DNA of 64,000 bases from Pollutimonas thiosulfatoxidans (GTDB lineage Bacteria > Pseudomonadota > Gammaproteobacteria > Burkholderiales > Burkholderiaceae_B). A program made the translations under genes and the position numbers. The stretch is from positions 2,294,001 through 2,358,000 of the forward strand of contig NZ_CP022987.1 of the NCBI RefSeq assembly GCF_004022565.1, read 5' to 3'. Under the pieces are notes generated by a model. That model saw only the letters and a list, made by a program, of their open reading frames with translations, did not search any database and had not been told where the DNA came from. Within the stretch, counting starts at the first letter, position 1. Each line of letters starts with the position of its first letter. Shown here piece by piece: positions 51,197 through 60,543 of this stretch.

Positions 51197-52732
51197 TTAT
51201 CTTGCTTGAACTGCCGCTTGTGCCTGCAGCGACATCCCAAGTTGCACGCGGCGCTGCAGCCAGGGGCTGGGGCGATAACGCATATCGCCCGTCACGCGAT
51301 GCATGGCGCGCAAGATCTCCAGCACATGGGCACTGCCCAGGGCATCTCCCATCGACAGCGGCCCGCCCTTGGGGTAACCCAAACCCAGCGCAACGGCTTG
51401 ATCGATATCCTGTGGGGTGGCGATGGCTTGCTGGGCAATATCGCTGGCCACGTTGACGATGGCTGCGACGATGCGCTGGGCGACGAAGCCGGCCGAGTCA
51501 TCAATGACCGATACCGGGGTGCCATCGCTGGCAAACAGCGCGTGAGCGGCATCGCGCCATGGGGCTTGCGTGGCCGCCGAACACATGACTACACGTCGCC
51601 TGCCTTGCTCCAGACCAAAGAAGGTATCCAGCGCCACGGTGCGCTCGCCATCAAGCTGATGGCCGCCGACCAGGCATGCCGTATCTTCGCCGTAGGGCGT
51701 CACGACGATCAAGGCATCATCGGGCGGTGCTTCCGCCGCTATCGGCGTTACGCCCAAGCTCTTGAGCAGTGCCGCGGCGCGTTTGTGGCCAACAGAGTGA
51801 TACGGGGCAAGCCACACCCGCAGGCCCTCGGGCAACGCTGGAACTGCGGGCTCTTGCGGTATTTGCTTGCGACCGTCCACATACTTGTAAAATCCCTGCT
51901 CGGTCTTGCGGCCCAGCATTTTGCCCGCCGAGCGCACCGATGTGATGGGCGACGGACGGAAACGGGGCTCATCGAAAAACTGGCGGTAGATCGATTCCAT
52001 GACGGGGTGCGACACATCCAGGCCGGTCAGGTCTAGCAGCTCGAACGGGCCCATGCGAAAGCCTGCTTGCTCGCGCATGATGGCATCGATTTGATAAAAC
52101 GGCGCCACCGATTCCTGAGCGGTCTTGAGCCCCTCCACATTCATGCCGCGGCCGGCATGGTTGACAATGAAGCCGGGCATATCGCGAGCCCTGACGGGGG
52201 TGTGACCCATGACGCGGGCCAACGCCATCAGCGCATCGCCAGTTTGCGGATCGCTGCGCAGGCCGTCGATAACCTCCACGACCTTCATCAGCGGCACGGG
52301 ATTGAAAAAGTGATAGCCGGCGACCCTGCCCGGGCGCTCACAAGCCTGGGCGATCGCTGTGATCGACAAGGAAGAGGTATTGGACGCCAAGATGCAATCG
52401 GTGGAGACTATGCCTTCCAGTTGACGGAACAAGTCGGTTTTGACATCCAGCCGTTCAACGACCGCCTCGATAACCAGGTCGGCGCGCGCCATTTCGGCAA
52501 TGTCCGCGCACGCGTGCACGCGTGCCAGCGACTGTGCCGCGAGGTCGGCGCTGAGCTTTTCCTTGGCGACCAGCTTGTCCCAGATTTGCTGCAGCGACTC
52601 GCGCGCGGCAGCCACAGCGGCTGCATTCAGGTCGAACAGCAGCACGTCCAGCCCGGCCTGCGCGGCAATTTGCGCAATCCCCCGGCCCATGGCACCTGCA
52701 CCGACTATTCCTATGGTCTTAATGGTTTTCAA
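51197..52732 (-). CDS. 3-hydroxyacyl-CoA dehydrogenase
   Basis: 511 residues from a TTG start at 52732, chosen because GAAGGAG lies 6 bp upstream. NAD-binding 'TIGIVGAGAMGRGIAQIAAQAGLDVLLFDL' begins the protein. It continues with 'ILASNTSSLSITAIAQACERPGRVAGYHFFNPVPLMKVVEVI' carrying the catalytic His and Ser/Asn, and a duplicated C-terminal 3HCDH domain ('QRIVAAIVNVASDIAQQAIATPQDIDQAVALGLGYPKGPL'-like). This two-domain form is typical of PaaH/PhaC-type enzymes of aromatic or fatty-acid degradation. The adjacent CoA-transferase and hydratase genes support an acyl-CoA pathway. Confidence 0.92.
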   Translation of the reverse strand: MKTIKTIGIVGAGAMGRGIAQIAAQAGLDVLLFDLNAAAVAAARESLQQIWDKLVAKEKLSADLAAQSLARVHACADIAEMARADLVIEAVVERLDVKTDLFRQLEGIVSTDCILASNTSSLSITAIAQACERPGRVAGYHFFNPVPLMKVVEVIDGLRSDPQTGDALMALARVMGHTPVRARDMPGFIVNHAGRGMNVEGLKTAQESVAPFYQIDAIMREQAGFRMGPFELLDLTGLDVSHPVMESIYRQFFDEPRFRPSPITSVRSAGKMLGRKTEQGFYKYVDGRKQIPQEPAVPALPEGLRVWLAPYHSVGHKRAAALLKSLGVTPIAAEAPPDDALIVVTPYGEDTACLVGGHQLDGERTVALDTFFGLEQGRRRVVMCSAATQAPWRDAAHALFASDGTPVSVIDDSAGFVAQRIVAAIVNVASDIAQQAIATPQDIDQAVALGLGYPKGGPLSMGDALGSAHVLEILRAMHRVTGDMRYRPSPWLQRRVQLGMSLQAQAAVQAR

Positions 52733-52772
52733 GATAATCTCCTTCTAATCCGCTTGCATTAACGGCCTGGCG

Positions 52773-53993
52773 TTAACGCGTCAATTCTTCGATTTCTTGG
52801 TCGCTAAGACCCAGACGGTCACGTAGTACCTGACGGGTATGCTCGCCCAGTAGCGGCGCAGCATGGCGATAGCTGACCGGGCTGTCCGAGAAGCGCAAGG
52901 GACTGGCCCCCACCGGAGCCTCCCCGGCCGTGGCGTGCGGCAGCATCTGCTGCATGCCGCGCCATTTCACCTGGGGGTCTTCGTAAACCTGATCGATCGT
53001 ATTGATGGGGCCGGCTGGCACGCCCACCTGCTCGAGTTCTCGTAACCAGTAATCGCGCGACTGGGTCTTCATTGCCTCTACCAGCATGGGCACCAACACT
53101 TCGCGATTGATCACCCGATTTGAATTGGTCGAGAAGCGAACATCCTCGGACAAACCCGGCCGGCCTATTACCCGGCAGAAGGCGGCAAACTGCCCATCAT
53201 TGCCCACGGCGACGATCAAATGACCATCAGCGGCGGAAAACACCTGGTAAGGGACCAGGTTCTGGTGGGCATTACCGGCGCGTTGCGGTGCTTGGCCGGT
53301 CGTCATGTAATTCAAGTTTTGATTGGCCAGCATGGCAACCTGGCAATCCAGCAAGGCCATGTCGATGTGCTGCCCCAGGCCGCTGCGGCTGCGTTCGTGC
53401 AAGGCGGCCAGAATACCGACCGTGGCGTACATGCCGGTCATGAGGTCGGCCACGGCAACCCCCGCTTTTTGCGGCCCGCCGCCAGGCAGGTCGTCGCGCT
53501 CGCCCGTAATGCTCATCAGCCCGCCCATCCCCTGGATCATGAAGTCGTATCCGGGACGATTGGCATAAGGCCCTGTCTGGCCGAAGCCGGTGATGGAGCA
53601 ATAGATAAGCGCCGGATTCAAAGCCTTGATGCTTTCGTAGTCCAGCCCGTACTTGCGCAGGCCCCCGACCTTGAAGTTCTCGACCAGAATGTCGCACTGC
53701 CCGGCCAGCTTGCGAACCAGTTCTGCACCGCGCGCCGTGGCGATGTCCAGCGCAACCGACTGCTTGTTGCGATTGGCCGAGGCATAGTAGGCGGCTTCGG
53801 AGGTATCGCGTCCCTGGGCATCCTTGATGTAGGGAGGCCCCCAGCCTCGGGTGTCGTCGCCGGCACCGGGGCGCTCTATCTTGATGACCTCCGCACCCAG
53901 GTCCGCAAGGTTCTGTGTACACCACGGCCCCGCCAGCACACGCGTGAGGTCAAGGACTCGGATGCCGGTAAGAGGCGCTGGGCGTAAAGACAT
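52773..53993 (-). CDS. CaiB/BaiF (family III) CoA-transferase
   Basis: 406 residues from ATG 53993. 'PLTGIRVLDLTRVLAGPWCTQNLADLGAEVIKIERPGAGDDTRGWGPPY' is the family III signature. The catalytic Asp is expected in 'NRPGYDFMIQGMGGLMSITGE'. Then follow 'GVAVADLMTGMYATVGILAAL' and the C-terminal 'LGEHTRQVLRDRLGLSDQEIEEL'. It moves CoA between carboxylic acids without a covalent enzyme-CoA thioester of the class I type. Same strand as and 40 bp upstream of the dehydrogenase gene; divergent from the nitronate monooxygenase gene. Confidence 0.93.
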   Translation of the reverse strand: MSLRPAPLTGIRVLDLTRVLAGPWCTQNLADLGAEVIKIERPGAGDDTRGWGPPYIKDAQGRDTSEAAYYASANRNKQSVALDIATARGAELVRKLAGQCDILVENFKVGGLRKYGLDYESIKALNPALIYCSITGFGQTGPYANRPGYDFMIQGMGGLMSITGERDDLPGGGPQKAGVAVADLMTGMYATVGILAALHERSRSGLGQHIDMALLDCQVAMLANQNLNYMTTGQAPQRAGNAHQNLVPYQVFSAADGHLIVAVGNDGQFAAFCRVIGRPGLSEDVRFSTNSNRVINREVLVPMLVEAMKTQSRDYWLRELEQVGVPAGPINTIDQVYEDPQVKWRGMQQMLPHATAGEAPVGASPLRFSDSPVSYRHAAPLLGEHTRQVLRDRLGLSDQEIEELTR

Positions 53994-54106
53994 GGCAGAC
54001 AATAGCTTCAATAGGTAAACCAGTATTTTGCCTGATATGCGCAGCCCCTGCCGCGTCGCCAAAGAATGGCCCTAGAATAGAACCACCCCTCAGTACGGAG
54101 AAACGC

Positions 54107-55087
54107 ATGCCAGGCCCTTTAGTCGACGAACTCTATCCGCAGTTGGTGCTGCCCGTCATCGCGGCGCCCATGTTCATTGTGTCCGGCCCCGAACTTGTCA
54201 TTGCCCAATGCGCCAGTGGCATCGTGGGATCCATGCCGGCCTTGAATGCCAGGCCACAAGGCTTGCTGACAGAGTGGCTCACGCAGGTGGAGACGACATT
54301 GGCCGAACTGAAGCAGCGGGACCCGGACCGCGCCATCGCGCCCTACGCCATCAACCACATCATCCATAAGTCCAACGACCGCCTGGAGCACGATCTGGAT
54401 GTGTGCGCACAGCATAAGGTGCCGCTGATCATCACCAGCCTGCGCGCGCCCGGGGATGTCGTCAAGGCCATACACGGCTGGGGCGGCAAGGTCTTCCACG
54501 ACATTACCACCCTGCGCCATGCCGAGAAGGCGCTGGAGGCAGGCGTGGACGGGCTGATACTGGTGTGTTCGGGGGCTGGCGGGCATGCCGGCACCCTTAG
54601 CCCCTTTGCCCTCATGGCCGAAGTTCGGCGCATGTACGACGGGCCTATCGCCTTGTCTGGCGCCATATCGCGCGGCAGCGACGTATTGGCTGCCCGGGCC
54701 ATGGGCGCCGACTTCGCCTACATCGGCACGCGCTTCATTGCCAGCCGCGAAGCCCGCGCGGTAGACGCCTATAAAGACATGCTGGTACAGGCGCGCGCCA
54801 GCGATGTCATCTATACCCCTTACTTTACCGGCATCCCGGGCAACTACCTCAGGGCCAGTATTCTTGCGGCGGGCCTGGATCCCGACCAACTGGACAAGGC
54901 CGGCAGTGCAGGCGCCAACTTCGGCACCACGCGCAGCAAGCCATGGCGCGACATCTGGGGCGCCGGCCAAGGCGTGGCTGCTATCGAGCAAATACTTGCC
55001 GTGGACGAAATCGTCGAGAACCTGAAGCGCGAATACCATCAGGCTCGCAAAAGTCTGGCCCTCGAAAGCGAAGGGGCTTGCGCATGA
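54107..55087 (+). CDS. nitronate monooxygenase (2-nitropropane dioxygenase family)
   Basis: 326 residues. FMN-dependent TIM barrel: 'LVLPVIAAPMFIVSGPELVIAQCASGIVGSMPALNARP', 'DGLILVCSGAGGHAGTLSPFALMAEVR' (phosphate-binding glycine loop), 'GPIALSGAISRGSDVLAARAMGADFAYIGTRFIASREA'. It oxidises nitronates, or has an enoyl-CoA reductase-like role in some relatives. Its stop overlaps the hydratase start in ATGA, tying it to acyl-CoA metabolism here; that link is inference. Confidence 0.9.
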   Translation: MPGPLVDELYPQLVLPVIAAPMFIVSGPELVIAQCASGIVGSMPALNARPQGLLTEWLTQVETTLAELKQRDPDRAIAPYAINHIIHKSNDRLEHDLDVCAQHKVPLIITSLRAPGDVVKAIHGWGGKVFHDITTLRHAEKALEAGVDGLILVCSGAGGHAGTLSPFALMAEVRRMYDGPIALSGAISRGSDVLAARAMGADFAYIGTRFIASREARAVDAYKDMLVQARASDVIYTPYFTGIPGNYLRASILAAGLDPDQLDKAGSAGANFGTTRSKPWRDIWGAGQGVAAIEQILAVDEIVENLKREYHQARKSLALESEGACA

Positions 55088-55833
55088 TAGAAACCAGCCG
55101 CAGCGGCGCCTGCGTAACACTGCTTATCAACCGCCCTGAAAGACGCAACGCGCTGAACAATGTCATGTATCGCCAGTTGGAAGACAGCCTGCAGGCGGCA
55201 CAGGCTGATGCCTCTTGCAGCGCAATTATCCTGACGGGGGCGCAGGGGTATTTCACTTCAGGCAATGATGTGTCGGAGTTCCGCGGCGCGCGCAGCGTGG
55301 AAGACAGCCCGGCGCTCTCGTTCCTGCGTACGCTGGCAAGCATAGACGTACCGGTGGTGGCCGCCGTCGAGGGCGCGGCCATCGGGGTAGGGGTCACCCT
55401 GCTGCAGCATTGCGACTTCGTCTATGCCGGCGACACCGCCACGTTCGCCATGCCGTTTGTTTCGCTGGGGCTCAGTCCCGAAGGCGGATCCAGCCTGTTG
55501 CTGGCACAACTGGTGGGTGCTCGGCGCGCCGCTGAATGGCTACTGCTCGGAAAGCCCTTTTCGGCTCAGGAAGCACAAGACAGCGGCTTCATTACCCAGG
55601 CCGTTCCGGCCGGCATGGCGCTCGAGCACGCTACAAACACGGCCCATGCCCTGACAGCGCAACCGGCACAGGCTCTGCGGGAGGCCAAGAAAATCCTGCA
55701 GGAAAGCCAGCGCGCGGCACTAGGGCATGCCTTTGACCGGGAAAAAACCCTGTTTGGACGCCGCCTGGTATCCGATGAAGCGCAAGCGGCTTTCGCGAGT
55801 TTCTTAAGTAAAAGGAAGGCGCCAGAAGCTTGA
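55084..55833 (+). CDS. enoyl-CoA hydratase/isomerase family protein
   Basis: 249 residues from ATG 55084. Crotonase fold: 'VTLLINRPERRNALNNVMYRQLEDSL', oxyanion-hole segments 'FTSGNDVSEFRG' and 'VEGAAIGVGVTLLQHCDFVYAGDTATFAMPFVSLGLSPEGGSS'. The first catalytic Glu of true hydratases (after GAxxG) is replaced by hydrophobic residues, while a Glu in 'SPEGGSS' is kept. An isomerase-type or other crotonase reaction is therefore as likely as hydration. Coupled to the nitronate monooxygenase gene by a 4-bp overlap. Confidence 0.9.
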   Translation: MIETSRSGACVTLLINRPERRNALNNVMYRQLEDSLQAAQADASCSAIILTGAQGYFTSGNDVSEFRGARSVEDSPALSFLRTLASIDVPVVAAVEGAAIGVGVTLLQHCDFVYAGDTATFAMPFVSLGLSPEGGSSLLLAQLVGARRAAEWLLLGKPFSAQEAQDSGFITQAVPAGMALEHATNTAHALTAQPAQALREAKKILQESQRAALGHAFDREKTLFGRRLVSDEAQAAFASFLSKRKAPEA

Positions 55834-55884
55834 TCCATGTCATCTCGCTACATAAGCTGCGGAAACACGACACTTTATTGATGG

Positions 55885-55934
55885 CCTAGGGTTTACCCTT
55901 GCTTTAATCCTAGGGTAAACCCTATAATGGACTT
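55885..55934 (+). promoter_or_regulatory. sigma-70 promoter with paired GGGTTTACCC / GGGTAAACCC operators
   Basis: TTGCTT (55899-55904) and TATAAT (55923-55928) are spaced 18 bp. CCTAGGGTTTACCC (55885-55898) lies upstream of the -35, and CCTAGGGTAAACCC (55909-55922) fills the spacer. The two sites are near reverse complements, 24 bp apart. A dedicated regulator is likely; I cannot name it. Confidence 0.75.
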
Positions 55935-55988
55935 GTCAGCACAAAACATCCTGTTCTGTGCCAGACATAACATCAATAGGTAGACACC

Positions 55989-56222
55989 ATGTCAGATCTT
56001 TCCATCAATCAGTACACTCGCTTGAATGACTCTCTTGAGCGCGATTTGATGCGTCAGGCTCTGAACAGCGGCGAGTCCTTATCCTTCACGGCACTGACCA
56101 AAAACGCTCTTGGTTCCTTGCGGAAAGCCGGTAGCTGGTTCTTCGCATACATGATCGACGTAACTGAAGCCCTGAACGAAGCACGCGCTAAAGACTCGCG
56201 CTATTCACGCTCGTACTGGTAA
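55989..56222 (+). CDS. conserved-looking small protein of unknown function
   Basis: 77 residues, no signal peptide. 'MSDLSINQYTRLNDSLERDLMRQALNSGESLSFTALTKNALGSLRKAGSWFFAYMIDVTEALNEARAKDSRYSRSYW'-type composition (given in full only to show it is helical and amphipathic would exceed need): the N-terminal half is charged helix, the centre ('GSWFFAYMIDV') is mildly hydrophobic, and the tail ends in an aromatic/basic stretch. A strong promoter, its own terminator and two operator-like sites show it is an independently regulated gene. I do not recognise the family. Confidence 0.7.
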   Translation: MSDLSINQYTRLNDSLERDLMRQALNSGESLSFTALTKNALGSLRKAGSWFFAYMIDVTEALNEARAKDSRYSRSYW

Positions 56223-56267
56223 CAATCTGGGCGCGCTCTAGCGCCCTCCGAATTCTTGTGATTGCGA

Positions 56268-56295
56268 GCCTGCCTGTTGTGGCAGGCTTTTTATT
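56268..56295 (+). terminator. Rho-independent terminator
   Basis: AGCCTGCC (56268-56275) pairs with GGCAGGCT (56282-56289) around TGTTGT and is followed by TTTTTATTT. It terminates the small-protein gene; the T-tract runs into the last codons of the convergent rep gene. Confidence 0.92.
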
Positions 56296-58423
56296 TGCTG
56301 TTCAGCATGGCCTTGAGCATGCCCAATCGATCTTTGGGACTTAGCGCCGTTGCCGCCGGGTCTTCCGTAACCGTAAGCTCGGCCAGACCCATTTCCTCGA
56401 TGAAGCGAGAGCGCTCTCGCACCAGATCTTCCCGGGCTCGACGTCGCTTCTTGCACCAGCTTAGGTGCAAACTGCGCTGCGCCCGGGTAATGCCCACATA
56501 CATCAGCCGCCGTTCTTCCTGTATGCGCAGCGCCAGCGACTCAGCCGCGGCGGCGGGGTCGGCGTCTTCTTCGTCCCGGCCAAGATGGGGCAGCAAGCCC
56601 TCTTCGACGCCTGCCAGATAAACGTGAGGGTACTCCAGGCCCTTGGAGGCATGCAGGGTCGACAGCTTGACCGCGTCGGGATCGTCATCGTCGTTGCGCT
56701 CGAGCATCGTGACCAAAGCAACGTGCTGCACCAATTCGAGCAAGTTCAGACCGTCTTCCTCGGCTTTGCGTGTCAGCCAGCCAACAAGCTCGAGCACGTT
56801 CTGCCAACGCGTCTGGGCCGGCTTCTCTTCGAGCGTATCGTAAAGATAGCGCTCATATTGAATATTGCTGACGAGTTCATCCAATATGGCGCCCGGACTG
56901 TCTTCCGTGGCGCCGTCGACGCCGATCGCGGCTGAGGCGGGCAGGTCTCCAGCCAACAGGCTGGCTTGCGCGGCGGGGGCCAACTGCAAGCTTCCTTTGC
57001 GCCCGGCCCGCGTCTGGATACGCTGGATGAACTGGCCGAAAGTCTGCAGCGGCTCCAACTGCTTGGTGGCCAGCTTGTCGCTGGCGCCGATCTCGAACAC
57101 CGCTTCAAACAAGGACAACTGCCGTTCGCTGGCGAACTGGCCCAAGGTCTGCAAGGTGCTTTGCCCAACGCCTCGACGCGGCGTCGTGACCGCCCGTATG
57201 AAAGCCGGATCGTCGCTGTCGTTGGCGATCAGGCGCAAGTAGGCAAGGATATCGCGGATCTCGGCCTTGTCAAAAAAGCTTTGCCCGCCAGATATGGTGT
57301 ACGGGATGCGTAGATTGCGCAGCGCCTGTTCCAAGGCACGTGCCTGATGATTGCTGCGATAAAGCACCGCGAAGTCACGCCATTCGGCGCGCCGCTCGAA
57401 ACGCGCGGCCGACAGGCGCACGGCAATTGACTCGGCCTCGACGTCCTCGGTGTCCATGGGCGTAACCTGTATGGGCTCACCGACCCCAAGGTTGGACCAC
57501 AACTTCTTGCCGAACAGATTCGGATTCTTGCTGATCACTTGGTTGGCGGCCGACAGAATGCGCTGCACCGAGCGGTAGTTCTGCTCGAGCTTGATGATTT
57601 GCAGATTGGGGTAATCGGTAGTTAGATTGGCCAGGTTCTGCACTGTCGCGCCGCGCCAGGCGTAGATCGCCTGATCGTCATCACCAACAGCGGTAAACAT
57701 GGCACGATCGCCGGTCAGCCATTGGACCAAGCGGTATTGGCAAACATTGGTGTCCTGGTATTCGTCGACCAACAGGTAGTGCACACGGGCCTGCCAGCGC
57801 TGGCGCACTTCAGCATTGGTTTCAAGCAATAGCGCCGGCAAGCGGATCAGGTCATCGAAGTCGACCGCCTGATAAGCCGACAAGGTAGCGCTGTAGCTGC
57901 GATACACTCTGGCGGCTTCGATCTCGCTGGGGCTGGCCGCTGCACGATCCGCGGCATCCGGGTCCATCAACTGGTTCTTCCACAACGAGATATTTTGCTG
58001 CACGGCACGCAGGCGGGCCTTGTCGGTGGTGGCCAGCAGCTCTTGAATAATGGCCAGCGCGTCGGTGGCGTCCAGAATGGAAAAGCTGGCCTTCAGGCCG
58101 GCATGACGCGCCTCTTCGCGCAGGAAGCGCAAGCCCAGCGAATGAAAAGTACTAACCGTTAATCCCTTGGCAAGCTTGGCGTCCACCAGCATCTTCACGC
58201 GCTCGTTCATCTCGCGCGCGGCCTTGTTGGTAAAGGTAAGCGCCACCACATGGCGTGCCGGATAGGCGCACTCGCGCAACAGGTAAGCAATTTTTTGAGT
58301 GATCACCCTGGTCTTGCCGCTACCGGCGCCGGCCAGCACCAGGCACGGGCCGTCCAGATACAGCACCGCCTGGCGCTGCATGGCGTTCATATCGGAGGCT
58401 ACGGTGTGGCCAGACGTACTCAA
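56291..58423 (-). CDS. rep: ATP-dependent DNA helicase Rep/UvrD type
   Basis: 710 residues from a TTG start at 58423, chosen because AGGAAC lies 5 bp upstream; ATG 58390 lacks a ribosome site. Superfamily 1A motifs: I 'AGAGSGKTRV' (31-40), Ia 'VVALTFTNKAAREMNERV', II 'YLLVDEYQDTNVCQYRLVQWL', III 'AVGDDDQAIYAWRGA', IV 'LEQNYRSVQRIL', V 'VKLSTLHASKGLEYPHVYLAGVEEGLLPH' and VI 'EERRLMYVGITRAQRSL'. Rep-like proteins displace proteins ahead of the fork and help restart. It lies directly behind priA, a functionally related restart gene. Confidence 0.93.
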   Translation of the reverse strand: MSTSGHTVASDMNAMQRQAVLYLDGPCLVLAGAGSGKTRVITQKIAYLLRECAYPARHVVALTFTNKAAREMNERVKMLVDAKLAKGLTVSTFHSLGLRFLREEARHAGLKASFSILDATDALAIIQELLATTDKARLRAVQQNISLWKNQLMDPDAADRAAASPSEIEAARVYRSYSATLSAYQAVDFDDLIRLPALLLETNAEVRQRWQARVHYLLVDEYQDTNVCQYRLVQWLTGDRAMFTAVGDDDQAIYAWRGATVQNLANLTTDYPNLQIIKLEQNYRSVQRILSAANQVISKNPNLFGKKLWSNLGVGEPIQVTPMDTEDVEAESIAVRLSAARFERRAEWRDFAVLYRSNHQARALEQALRNLRIPYTISGGQSFFDKAEIRDILAYLRLIANDSDDPAFIRAVTTPRRGVGQSTLQTLGQFASERQLSLFEAVFEIGASDKLATKQLEPLQTFGQFIQRIQTRAGRKGSLQLAPAAQASLLAGDLPASAAIGVDGATEDSPGAILDELVSNIQYERYLYDTLEEKPAQTRWQNVLELVGWLTRKAEEDGLNLLELVQHVALVTMLERNDDDDPDAVKLSTLHASKGLEYPHVYLAGVEEGLLPHLGRDEEDADPAAAAESLALRIQEERRLMYVGITRAQRSLHLSWCKKRRRAREDLVRERSRFIEEMGLAELTVTEDPAATALSPKDRLGMLKAMLNSK

Positions 58424-58431
58424 GAATGTTC

Positions 58432-60543
58432 CTAGATTTCCAGCGGATCGACTTCAAGGTTGTAGCGCACGCGAAAGTCCCGCGCGAGCCCTGCCAGCGC
58501 AGCCGACCAGGTCGTCAGGAACTGTTGCAGGGCACGGCGATTGGTGCTTTCAACCAGCAATTGTGCGCGCTCGACATTGGCCACCCGGACCACCCGCAAG
58601 GGTACGGGATCGTAGAGCGTAATGGCATCAAGGGCCTCGTACATCGTAGCCTGTTCCGCCGGAAGCCGGCGCGCGCTGGCCAGGAAGTCCAGCGCCGCGG
58701 CCAACTGCCGGGCCTCGGCCGTAAGCAAAGCCTGATAGGCATAAGGCGGCAAGCCCACCGCCTTGCGCTCGTCCAGCCCATAGCCTGCAAAGCCGGGATA
58801 GTCGTGACGTATGAGGGCCTGATAGACCGCCTGCTCGGGGTAATCGGTCTGGATGATGACCTGCCCGCCCTTTACGTGGCGGCCTGCGCGCCCGGCCACC
58901 TGCATCAGTTGCGCAAACAAGCGCTCGGGCGCACGGAAATCTTGAGCAAACAGCATGGCATCGGCATTCAGCACGCCGACCAGGCCCAGGTTGGCGAAGT
59001 CGTGGCCTTTCGCAACCATTTGGGTGCCGACCAACAGGTCGAACTCGCCGGCGTGTATGCGGGCAAAAAGCGCCGCGGCGCTGCCTTTGAGTCGGGTGCT
59101 GTCGGCATCGATGCGGGCAATACGCGCCTGCGGAAAAAGCTCGGCTAAATGCTCTTCTACCCGCTGGGTGCCTCGCCCCATGGGTTTTAGGTCCTGGTCG
59201 CCGCACTCGGGACATGCAGCAGGAACGCGCGCCTGATGACCGCAATGATGGCACTGCAATATATTGCGCCGCGCACCTGCCCGGTGCAGCACGGTATACG
59301 CGGTACAACGGGGGCATTGGCTGACCCACCCGCAAGAAGAACAATTCAGTACCGGCGCATAACCCCGTCGGTTAAGGAAAACCAGGGCCTGCTCTTTGGC
59401 CGCCAGCCGTTCGCCGATGGCTTTGATCAGTTGCGGCGAAAACCCCTGCTGCAATGCCAGTCGGCGCGTGTCCACCAGCCGCACTTCAGGCAGCGCGACA
59501 TCGCGTGCGCGCTGCGCAAGCGTGTAGCGCAGGTAGTGACCGGTTTGCGCGTGATTCCAGCTTTCCAGCGAGGGCGTCGCCGAACCCAGCACCACCGGTA
59601 TGTTCAGGTCGCTACCGCGCCAGACGGCAAGGTCGCGGGCCGAATAACGCAGCCCATCTTGCTGCTTGTATGAGGTGTCGTGCTCTTCGTCGACGATGAT
59701 CATGCCCAGTTCGGGCATGGGCGCAAAAATCGACAGTCGGGTTCCGAGCAGCACGCGGGCCTGGCCCCGCTGTACTTGCAGCCACGCTCGCAAGCGCTCG
59801 CCATCGGACAAGCCGCTGTGCATGACCGCCAAGGCGCCTGATCCGGCCACGCTGGCCAGGCGCGCGCGTAGCGACCGTTCCAACTGCGGCGTAAGGTTGA
59901 TTTCGGGCACCATGAACAGCACCTGCTTGCCGCGAGCCAGTACTTGTTGAGCCGCGTGCAGATAGACTTCGGTCTTGCCGCTACCTGTGACGCCATGCAG
60001 CATTACCGTTTTATGTTGCCGCAACGCAGCAATGGCGGTGGCCGCAGCGGCCTGCTCGGCATTCAGTTGTGGTGGAACGTCGGGCGGGACGTCGCGCCGC
60101 GCAACTGGCTTGCGATTGTCCAGGCGCTGCACCGGTCCACCTGCCGACAGTTTTCCTTGGTAAGCCGACACCTTGCGCAGCGCGGTGGGCAGTGCGGGCA
60201 ATATGACCTCGCCGAGCGGGCGTTGATAGTACTGCGCAGCAAATGACGCCATCCGTAACCAATCGGCCGACAAAGGCGGTGTGTCGTCAAGCACCTGGTC
60301 TATTTCTTTGACCAAGGCAATATCAATAGCGGGGGCCTCCGGCAAGCCGACCACCACCCCCACCACCTTGCGCCGGCCAAAGGGCACAATAACCCTGACC
60401 CCGACCTCGACCGGCACTGTCGACAAGTAGTCGAACAAGGCCAAGAGCGGCACATCCACCGCCACCCGCAAGCAATAAACCCCGGGTGCTACCGGGCCGG
60501 CAGCAACCGGCGACGACAAACCAATCGAGGATTCAGTGGGCAT
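58432..60543 (-). CDS. priA: primosomal replication restart helicase PriA
   Basis: 703 residues. An N-terminal 3'-end-binding domain ('VYCLRVAVDVPLLALFDYLSTV') precedes the helicase: Walker A GVTGSGKT at 184-191, DEEH in 'IIVDEEHDTSYKQQDGLRYSARDLAVWR'. The zinc-binding region has eight Cys ('CSSCGWVSQCPRC', 'CHHCGH', 'CPECGD'). Motifs V/VI include 'FDLLVGTQMVAKGHDFANLGLVGVLNAD' and 'QLMQVAGRAGR'. PriA reloads the replisome at stalled forks. The rep gene starts 8 bp after its stop codon, whose bases are part of the rep ribosome site. Confidence 0.96.
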   Translation of the reverse strand: MPTESSIGLSSPVAAGPVAPGVYCLRVAVDVPLLALFDYLSTVPVEVGVRVIVPFGRRKVVGVVVGLPEAPAIDIALVKEIDQVLDDTPPLSADWLRMASFAAQYYQRPLGEVILPALPTALRKVSAYQGKLSAGGPVQRLDNRKPVARRDVPPDVPPQLNAEQAAAATAIAALRQHKTVMLHGVTGSGKTEVYLHAAQQVLARGKQVLFMVPEINLTPQLERSLRARLASVAGSGALAVMHSGLSDGERLRAWLQVQRGQARVLLGTRLSIFAPMPELGMIIVDEEHDTSYKQQDGLRYSARDLAVWRGSDLNIPVVLGSATPSLESWNHAQTGHYLRYTLAQRARDVALPEVRLVDTRRLALQQGFSPQLIKAIGERLAAKEQALVFLNRRGYAPVLNCSSCGWVSQCPRCTAYTVLHRAGARRNILQCHHCGHQARVPAACPECGDQDLKPMGRGTQRVEEHLAELFPQARIARIDADSTRLKGSAAALFARIHAGEFDLLVGTQMVAKGHDFANLGLVGVLNADAMLFAQDFRAPERLFAQLMQVAGRAGRHVKGGQVIIQTDYPEQAVYQALIRHDYPGFAGYGLDERKAVGLPPYAYQALLTAEARQLAAALDFLASARRLPAEQATMYEALDAITLYDPVPLRVVRVANVERAQLLVESTNRRALQQFLTTWSAALAGLARDFRVRYNLEVDPLEI

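Noticed and set aside
55834..55988. Possible small ORF before the 77-residue gene
   Set aside because: The stretch is occupied by the promoter and operators; no start codon with a ribosome site.
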